From assembly GCA_029582155.1 (NCBI GenBank), contig CM055894.1, positions 31,463,707-31,527,706 on the forward strand: DNA of 64,000 nt, in the 5' to 3' direction. Source of the DNA: Panopea generosa (Eukaryota; Mollusca; Bivalvia; Adapedonta; Hiatellidae). The notes under the pieces were generated by a model. That model saw only the letters and a program-made list of their open reading frames with translations. It was not told the DNA's origin and searched no databases. The first letter of the stretch is position 1; each line of letters opens with the position of its first letter. Positions 57,201-62,370 of this stretch are shown here, piece by piece. A program made the translations under genes and the position numbers.

Positions 57201-60200
57201 ATATTTATTTTCAAATTAATATGACACTACTGTAGCGTTAAATACAGAGATAAGTGTCGTTTTCACAGTCACGTGTCACAATATCACGGTTTTTGGAGAT
57301 GTATATTATAATTTTGCAAAGCAGTAAGTCAACGCTAGGTCGACATATCATTTTTATAAAATCGACATGACGGTATTATCATTAATAGTTATGAAGTGAA
57401 ACAAATAAAAGTGTCAAAAACCACTGAATGAATTGAAGTTTTATGTAATCTAATTTCGTCTGATCCGGCGACGTTGTCATCAAGCATGTGTCACTTTATT
57501 CCACATCGTAGTATGTATTTAAATGTTTCCTCGCAGAATGTGTCTTTACGGAATGGACAGAATGGAGCGAGTGCACCAAACCTTGTGACAACGGTATTAC
57601 ATCGAGAACACGTGAAGTTATTGGTGACGTCACATGTGACATGCTCGATTACGAATCCAAAGACTGTAATACAGATCCTTGCACAAGTACGTTATATGTT
57701 TCTGTAATTCACATAAATGATATTTCTCATCATTGATAAGAATACATATTCATAAATATATCTTATACACAGAACATAAGAGTACATAATTAAGTAAGAA
57801 AATTTCCTTGTTTATCTGCAAGCAGGTTCTGCCTGAACTAATGATCAAGTATTGCTTTCAGTATTGGTCTACAATATTACAAAATTATAGTTGTTTTTAT
57901 CGTACTCACATATTACTTTGTATGCAGAATTGTGCTGAAACACACGCACTGAGAAGTATACTTAGTTAAGCGATATAATTATACAAATAAGATATGCTTT
58001 ACCAAAATATTATGCAACGCCAAATATTTATTAAGCACATATAAAAGGTTCTATTTAGTTTATTAATACCTTAAATAAATAAAATGATAAATTTTCAGCA
58101 TCCACTCCACCTCCATGGACCACATGGACGTCATGGACACCATGTACAAGTACCGACCCGTGTATACCCGGAGTGACTCTACGTATCAGGTGGTGTGAGA
58201 CACATCCTGAGGATTGCGACGGAGACTCCTTGGAGCTGGAAGCTTGCCAACCCGAAGGTTGTAACGAAAGTAAGTGCAATACACGAGCATTGTAAATAAT
58301 GACAGATAATCAAAGTAAAAATAGTGCAATACAGTGGCATTGTAAATAATGACAGATAATCAAACTAAGAATAGTGCAATACATTGGCATTGTAAATAAT
58401 GATAGATAATCAAAGTAAGAATAGTGTATACACTGGCATTATAAATAATGACAGATAATCAAAATAAGAATAGTGTATACACTTGCATTATAAATAATGA
58501 TAGATAATCAAAACAAGAATAATGTATACACTGGCATTGTAAATAATGACAGATTATCAAAATAAGAATAGTGTATACACTGGCATTATAAATAATGACA
58601 GATAATCAAAGTAAGAATTGTGCAATACACGAGCATTGTAAATAATGACAGGTAATCAAAGTAAGAATAGTGCAATACAGTGGCATTATAAATAATGACA
58701 GATAATCAAAGTAAGAGTTGTGCAATACACGAGTATTGTAAATAAAGACAGATAATCGAAATAAGAAAAGTGCAATACACTAGCATTGTAAATAATGACA
58801 GATTAGCAAAGACAACGTTATCGTGTTTGCTTTGCCATGGTTACATACGTGTTAATCCTTTCGTAATCATCAGAGCATAAAACAGACATGTTTCTATTCA
58901 TCGAGACATAAAATATACATGTTAACATAAATGCTATTCTGTTCCCTGTCAGTGAGACATAAAGTACACACGTTAACATAAGAGCTATTCCTTTCCCTGT
59001 TAATGAGACAATAAATACACATGTTAACATAAATGCTATTCCGTTCCCTGTTAGTGAGACATAAAATACACATGTAAACAAAAGTGCGTTTCCGTTCCCT
59101 GTCAGCGAAATATAAAATACACATGTTAACAAAAGTGTTTTTCCGTTCCCTGTCAGCGAGACAGTAAATATACATGTTAACATAAAATGGATGCTATTCC
59201 GTTCCCTTTAAGTGAGACATAAAATATACGTGTTAAAATAAGTGTTATTTCGGTTCCTGTCAGCCAGACATAAAATATACATGTTAAAATAAAAATGAAT
59301 GCTATTCCGTTCCCTGTCAGTCTGCAGTCGTCGTGATCTGATATTGTGCAGTTTAACAAGTTATTATCTATATTTACAGCTGTCTGCGATCACAAAGACG
59401 AAGTGTTTTCCAACTGTTCTAATATGTGCACAACAATTAGCTGCAAGGATTACCGATTGGGTCAGCTTTGCGACAACAACACTGAGTGTGAGCCAGGATG
59501 CGCGTGTAAACCAGGCATGGTGTTTGACAATAACGGCAAATGTATCAAAGAAGAAAACTGCCCTTGCTACACAGAAGAAGATGGAACTATTGTACCATTC
59601 GGTGCCACAATACAAGGCAGTAACGAGTGTGAGATATGGTACGGAATACCTTATACCTTAAAGTAGTCTTGTCTCAACTAACTGTTATGCAAACATATAC
59701 TTTACCACTTTGTACGTAATGAGCCGCGTAAACTCGTTTTTGAAGTATTTTTCAGGACATTTTAACGCAGACATACGATGAATCTGTATATATTCCGAAC
59801 GTGGCAGCGCAATTTAAATGTTTAAAGCGTTATAAGAAAATATAGTTAAAACTAATTTTCAATTCTTTAATGACATCTTACCTGATTAGTATTCAGTGTA
59901 AAGCTTCAGACAGTTGTTATTGTCGTTGTCAGGGGAGCATTTTCTTTAATTCAAAAATAGTTGATATCTATGAAGAAGCAGAATACTTGGTGTGTCCGTT
60001 AGCGAGTCTGAGTATTTGTTTTGGCTCCTAGGCATAAAGGATGTCGAGTAAAGACAAATCTGGTTATTGATTAGGAGTTCCAATGTTATTTTTATGGTCT
60101 AGCAAATATCACGGAAGCACCAACTCACTGTTTAACTTTCCTTTTCAAAAAAGTTCAATTCTGACAGGATAGTATAACATGGCTTAACATGATAAACAAA

Positions 60201-62330
60201 CGAAACCATCTCTTTGTATTTAATCAAATTATTTGAATAACTGCTTTGTGATATTGTTAGCAATACTGCAATTAGTAATTTGAATAGATGGATTTCAAAA
60301 GGTTCTCAATTTTCAACTCTGTTATTTGTCTGTTTCAGTAAATGCGAATATGACGGCAGCATAAACTGCTCAACAATAGAAGGATGTAAGTTTAACATAC
60401 TTTATATACTAGCATGTATTTTTTTCCATGAATAAAATTGACATTAATCTATGAAATAGAATATTTTATTACTATTTAGCTGCTATTCTATTTATCTTAT
60501 ATCTGAATGTCTTAACGTTATTCTGTCTTGTGGAAATTATAGGTTTGAATAGGTTATACATACTTAAATATGTGTGAAACCACATAGCAAATGAAAATAG
60601 TATGGGTCTGCGTCTTAACGTATTCGTAATTATTATTCTCTTACTGCTTTAACTAGTGAAAGCCATCGGGCACATATGTATATCTCATATTTTGTTTCTT
60701 TTTTGTATATATTTACCTCAGTATGTCTAAAAAAATAAATATGAATTTACTTGCTACCATAGTCTTATAGAATAGACTGGTGGTGATACTTTTATTCACG
60801 CTGTCTCGACATATGACATGATGACGTTGGAAGAACGAGGTTTAGTACAGTCAGGTTTAAGTTGTCTTAAACAAACTAATAGTTACAAGACGGCGCCTCA
60901 TGTTATGGTAAACTTCTTAATACTGCTTGTCGGGGAGCTAATACACGGAGTCATACCTCCCTTTCCTTTGGCGATTACCTCCCCTTCTTGCATTAAGCGT
61001 AACGCTGTGGCATCTGCCATTTGTCATGGTTGTGCCGTTGTACAGTATACTGACTATTTAATATGATTTTTTTTTCTATCAGGTTGTGAAGAAGGCGAGT
61101 GGGGAGAATGGGGCGAATGCCACGCGGAATGTGGAGACGGTACCAGATACAGATACAGGTATATATTTTCAGTGCACTGACAGCTTCAAGAGCCCTTTTG
61201 ACAGACATGCAAAGAAACGTTATTTAGCTCAACTCTCGTTTTATGTCGTTATTTCCGTATTAATCTGTAAAATAACTCAAATACTAAATTTACTGATGCA
61301 TAATTATATATTTCGTCATATGTTTGAAAAGTATGTTCTTTATATTTTGCAAAAAAAACTAATTCTTTAAACTTGCATTGCTCTATATTGATTTGTTGTT
61401 TCTGCAATGTCAATGCTGAAATACATTAAGTATTCTGAAACATGTAGAAATATAAAAGTATTCGTCTTTACTACGGAGGACACCATAATGAAATATAACC
61501 ACTGTATCTGAATATCTATGTTTACTCCACTAAGGAGGACTTATCAGCAAATATAACGACTTTATCTGAATTTTATATTTATTTCCTAAGGAGGACACTA
61601 TAAAAAATATAACGACTTTATCTGATTTTTATATTTATTTTCCTAAGGAGGACACTATAAAAAATATAACTTTATATGAATATCTATCTTTACTTTCCTA
61701 CGGAATGAAATAAAAAAAAAAATATTTGTATATATTTCCCTACTATTATTTACACGTCATTATTAGTATGACAATTCATTGCTATAAATAATAAAACACA
61801 ATACGGTCTGTTAGAGCGCAGTTTCATGAACATTTAACACAATAATGCATGTTAGAACACTGTTTAAGTAGTATACTGCGATTTTCAGAAATTCACGAAG
61901 CGGAGACGATTGTGATGCGTCTGATCTTCAAGAATCAGAACCCTGTAGCAGTGGTCCCTGTCCTCCAGTGTGTATTGTCGGTGGAGTGGAATATAGTGTC
62001 GGAGATGTCATATCTTCGTCCCTTTGTGAAATATGGTGAGTTGCAGCTACTAATACCGTCCCTACAGCCAGTGTAACAGGGGCATAAAGCATGAATCGCT
62101 CTCGAGGCCGCTAACTAGTGGGTAGAATTCCTATTTCGATGTATATACATTTATATACAAGTTGAACAATACTTGCCCCGAACAGCCCTTATCGCGAACT
62201 ATTTTGTCTAGTCCGGTCGGGTTAGAGCCATCGACGTTCTACTGTATTTCAATATTATTTGTATTTGACTGCAAATTGGTAAATAGAATATAAAGTTGTG
62301 AAAAATGTTTTTGCTGTTGGTATATCTACA

Positions 62331-62370
<40 letters not shown>

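Noticed and set aside
58818-59183. Minus-strand repeat protein with LTGNG motifs
   Set aside because: Arises from a non-coding 58-bp minisatellite that crosses two frames.
58265-59325. CRISPR-like repeat arrays
   Set aside because: Adjacent degenerate tandem units without unique spacers, inside an intron of an animal gene: minisatellites.
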